Below are positions 8,372 to 10,217 of a stretch of DNA of 10,217 bases, in pieces. Position 1 is the first letter of the stretch. The number at the start of each line of letters is the position of its first letter. Origin of the DNA: Ignavibacteriales bacterium. GTDB taxonomy: Bacteria > Bacteroidota > Ignavibacteria > UBA10030. The translations under genes were made by a program, and so were the position numbers. The notes under the pieces are model-generated. The model made no database searches and was not told the origin of the DNA. It saw only the letters and a list, made by a program, of their open reading frames with translations. Location of the stretch: NCBI GenBank assembly GCA_016218005.1, contig JACRFF010000171.1, forward strand, positions 1 through 10,217, given 5' to 3'.

Positions 8372-10131
8372 TACATTTGCTCCAGTTGTTGTTCCAGTAA
8401 TTGGCGCTGATAGAGGTCGTTGTAGATGCCGCGACGGTCGATGAGTTCTTCGTGCGTGCCGCGTTCAACGATGGCGCCTTGATCCAGCACGACGATGAGG
8501 TCGGCGTTCTTGACCGTCGAAATGCGATGGCTGATGATAATGCTGGTGCGGTCTTTCATGAACTCCCGTAAGCGCTGCAAGATTTTCTCTTCGGTGTACG
8601 TGTCGACAGCGGAAAGACAATCGTCCAGAATCAAAATCTTCGGTTCGCGTGTCAACGCGCGGGCAATGCTGGTGCGTTGTTTTTGGCCGCCGGAAAGCGT
8701 GATACCGCGTTCACCGATCATCGTCTCGAATCCCTTGGCAAACGATTCGACGTCTTTTGCGATGTTGGCAATAGCGGCGGCGTTCTGCACGCGCTCTGTC
8801 GTCGCGTTGGCGGTGCCATATCGAATGTTGTCGGCAATGCTTTCCGAGAAGAGAAATGTTTCTTGCGGAACATAGCCGATGTTCAAACGCAACACTTCCA
8901 ACGGCAGCGAGCGGACGTCCTTGCCATCAATCAACAGCGTTCCCTCTGTTACATCGTACAATCGCGGGATAAGATTGATGAGCGAGGTTTTTCCCGAACC
9001 CGTGCGCCCGACGATGGCAAGCGTCATCCCTTTATCCACCACAAGATTGAGAGCGCGGAGCGTTGGAGTAGAAGAACTCTTGTGGGTGAACGACACGTTC
9101 CGAAATTCAATTTTGCCTTCGATGGCGGCAATGGAGGCGTCGGTGGCTTCCGTGTTTCGAATCTCCGGGATGGCGTCGAAGATTGTTGCCAGCCTTCCCA
9201 TCGATGCCGCGCCTTGTTGAAGCAGGTTCGTTACCCAGCCGAACGCAATCATCGGCCAGATGAGCATCACGAGGTAGGCAATGAATGCTGTCAGCGTGCC
9301 GATGGAAATTTCGTTGTCGATGACACGCGCGCCGCCGAAATAAACGGTAATGACCATCGAGAAACCGACCAAGATGAACATCAGCGGCCACATAATAGAC
9401 TGAGCGCGGGCCAGCACGAGGTTCTTCTTCAGATAGTCCCAACTGAGCTTGCGGAATTCCTGAATCTCGAATTCTTCCCGCACATACGACTTCACGACGC
9501 GAATGCCGGAAAGATTCTCCTGCGCCCGCGTGGTAAGCTTGGAGAATTGTTCTTGCCGCTCGTTGAACTTGGCGTGCACCAGCTTGCCCAAGCGATAGAC
9601 GGCGAACGAAACGAACGGCAGCGGAATCAATGCGAGCAACGTTAGTTGCCAATCTTTCACCAGCATCAATGTCAGCACCATGGTAAACGTCATCAGCGTA
9701 TCCGAGGGGTACATAATGCCCGGGCCGACGACGTTGCGCACGGCGGCAATGTCGTTGGTTGCGTGCGCCATCAAATCGCCGGTGGGCGTGTTCTGGAAAT
9801 ACGAATAGTGCAGTTTCTGGAGATGCGAGAGCAAGTCGTTGCGCAAGTCGAACTCGATATGACGCGACACTACAATGATCGTTTGGCGCGTAAGGAATGT
9901 GAAGACTCCGGCAACGAATGCCAGCGCGACGATGAGAGCCGCCCATCGGAGGAGGTCGGTGCTCACAAAGGTGTGCGTTTCGATGCCGTGCTTCAGCTCG
10001 TCCACTGCATAGCCGAGCAGCATGGGCTGAACGACGGTGAACAAGTTGCTGGCAACGACGGTCAGCAAACCGAAGGAGAGGATTTTCCTATACCGCCAAA
10101 GATATGGCTGAAGTCTGAGAAGTGATTTCAT
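8371..10131 (-). CDS. ABC exporter half-transporter, degenerate-site subunit (MdlA/TM287-like)
   Basis: A 586-residue inner-membrane half-transporter with six predicted helices (about residues 16-38, 61-81, 136-158, 161-180, 247-268, 276-299) and an ATP-binding domain from about 340. Motifs are Walker A GRTGSGKT (375-382), Q-loop Q423, canonical signature LSGGQ (479-483), Walker B ILILDD with D503, and H-loop H535. Position 504, the catalytic glutamate in active ATPases, is aspartate. The A-loop aromatic appears replaced by H350 (SFTHKS). These changes mark the degenerate-site partner of heterodimeric exporters such as TM287, BmrC and MdlA. ATG 10131 lies six bases after the serS stop; no strong Shine-Dalgarno sequence is seen, so re-initiation by ribosomes leaving serS is plausible. 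It overlaps the next ABC gene by one base. Confidence 0.93.
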   Translation of the reverse strand: MKSLLRLQPYLWRYRKILSFGLLTVVASNLFTVVQPMLLGYAVDELKHGIETHTFVSTDLLRWAALIVALAFVAGVFTFLTRQTIIVVSRHIEFDLRNDLLSHLQKLHYSYFQNTPTGDLMAHATNDIAAVRNVVGPGIMYPSDTLMTFTMVLTLMLVKDWQLTLLALIPLPFVSFAVYRLGKLVHAKFNERQEQFSKLTTRAQENLSGIRVVKSYVREEFEIQEFRKLSWDYLKKNLVLARAQSIMWPLMFILVGFSMVITVYFGGARVIDNEISIGTLTAFIAYLVMLIWPMIAFGWVTNLLQQGAASMGRLATIFDAIPEIRNTEATDASIAAIEGKIEFRNVSFTHKSSSTPTLRALNLVVDKGMTLAIVGRTGSGKTSLINLIPRLYDVTEGTLLIDGKDVRSLPLEVLRLNIGYVPQETFLFSESIADNIRYGTANATTERVQNAAAIANIAKDVESFAKGFETMIGERGITLSGGQKQRTSIARALTREPKILILDDCLSAVDTYTEEKILQRLREFMKDRTSIIISHRISTVKNADLIVVLDQGAIVERGTHEELIDRRGIYNDLYQRQLLEQQLEQM

Positions 10132-10137
10132 CGGCGC

Positions 10138-10217
10138 TCAGCCAAGCACTTCGAACTTTGTGTAGGGATGCAAGACTTTGGGGATGATGACTTTTCCTTC
10201 CGGCGTCTGGTTGTTCT
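10138..10217 (-). CDS. serS: Seryl-tRNA synthetase, C-terminal 25 residues only
   Basis: The minus strand carries a short open frame entering from the right edge and ending at TGA (10138-10140). It reads NNQTPEGKVIIPKVLHPYTK, followed by FEVLG. This fits the conserved end of bacterial seryl-tRNA synthetase, where a short 'E-N-x-Q-x-x-D/E-G-x-V-x-I-P-x-V-L-x-P-Y' strand closes the class II catalytic domain. The enzyme charges tRNA-Ser (and tRNA-Sec) with serine. Only the tail is visible, so the call rests on this motif. The stop lies six bases before the ABC start, suggesting co-transcription with the exporter genes. Confidence 0.75.
   Translation of the reverse strand, partial: NNQTPEGKVIIPKVLHPYTKFEVLG

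Noticed and set aside
7544..8410. Plus-strand open frame of 288 codons opposite the second ABC gene
   Set aside because: Highly charged, low-complexity translation with no fold-like pattern, fully antisense to a well-supported transporter gene.
8677..9645. Plus-strand open frame of 322 codons opposite the degenerate-site ABC gene
   Set aside because: Composition is Arg/His/Asp/Glu-rich as expected for an antisense shadow; no domain is visible, and the opposite strand carries a full ABC ATPase motif set.
9107..9946. Minus-strand open frame of 279 codons in another frame within the ABC gene
   Set aside because: Arg/His-rich translation overlapping the transporter on the same strand; a codon-bias shadow.

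Overview
The window reads as a chromosomal segment from a bacterium of the Fibrobacterota-Chlorobiota-Bacteroidota group, most likely near Ignavibacteria. The clearest marker is a large secreted protein (2490-4697) ending in a type IX secretion (T9SS) sorting domain of the 'NYPNPFNPTTT...LGQEV...ASGLYIYKF' kind. The -35/-10 boxes with 17-18 bp spacers and the near-perfect Shine-Dalgarno sequence before that gene are less typical of classical Bacteroidetes, which also favours an Ignavibacteria-like lineage. This placement is inference from motifs, not from a search.

Layout. (1) 1-1005, minus strand, 3' end outside the window: an exported protein with one CxxCH haem-binding motif right after the signal peptide and a beta-barrel-like remainder. 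Its N-terminus resembles the haem motif of Cyc2-type porin-cytochromes. A good sigma70-like promoter (1054-1082) lies upstream. (2) 1201-2370, plus strand: a threonine synthase-type PLP enzyme with an N-terminal zinc ribbon, divergent from the porin-like gene. (3) 2490-4697, plus strand: a 735-residue T9SS cargo protein with carboxypeptidase-regulatory-like and fibronectin-type-III-like domains. (4) 4698-4865: the gap between convergent genes, holding an unusual multi-hairpin element (4774-4858) closed by an 11-bp inverted repeat. (5) 4866-10217, minus strand, a co-directional block read from right to left: the 3' end of serS (seryl-tRNA synthetase), two ABC exporter half-transporters, class I fructose-1,6-bisphosphatase (fbp), and a DnaQ-like 3'-5' exonuclease.

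How the genes work together. The two ABC genes overlap by one base (TAGTG) and show complementary changes in their ATP sites, so they very probably form one heterodimeric exporter of the TM287/288, BmrCD and MdlAB kind. fbp and the exonuclease also overlap by one base (TAATG), and a promoter-like sequence over the end of the ABC gene suggests that this pair may also be transcribed on its own. I see no metabolic reason for serS, an exporter, fbp and an exonuclease to be together; the tight spacing is the only link. I see no tRNA, rRNA, CRISPR array, transposase or phage gene.
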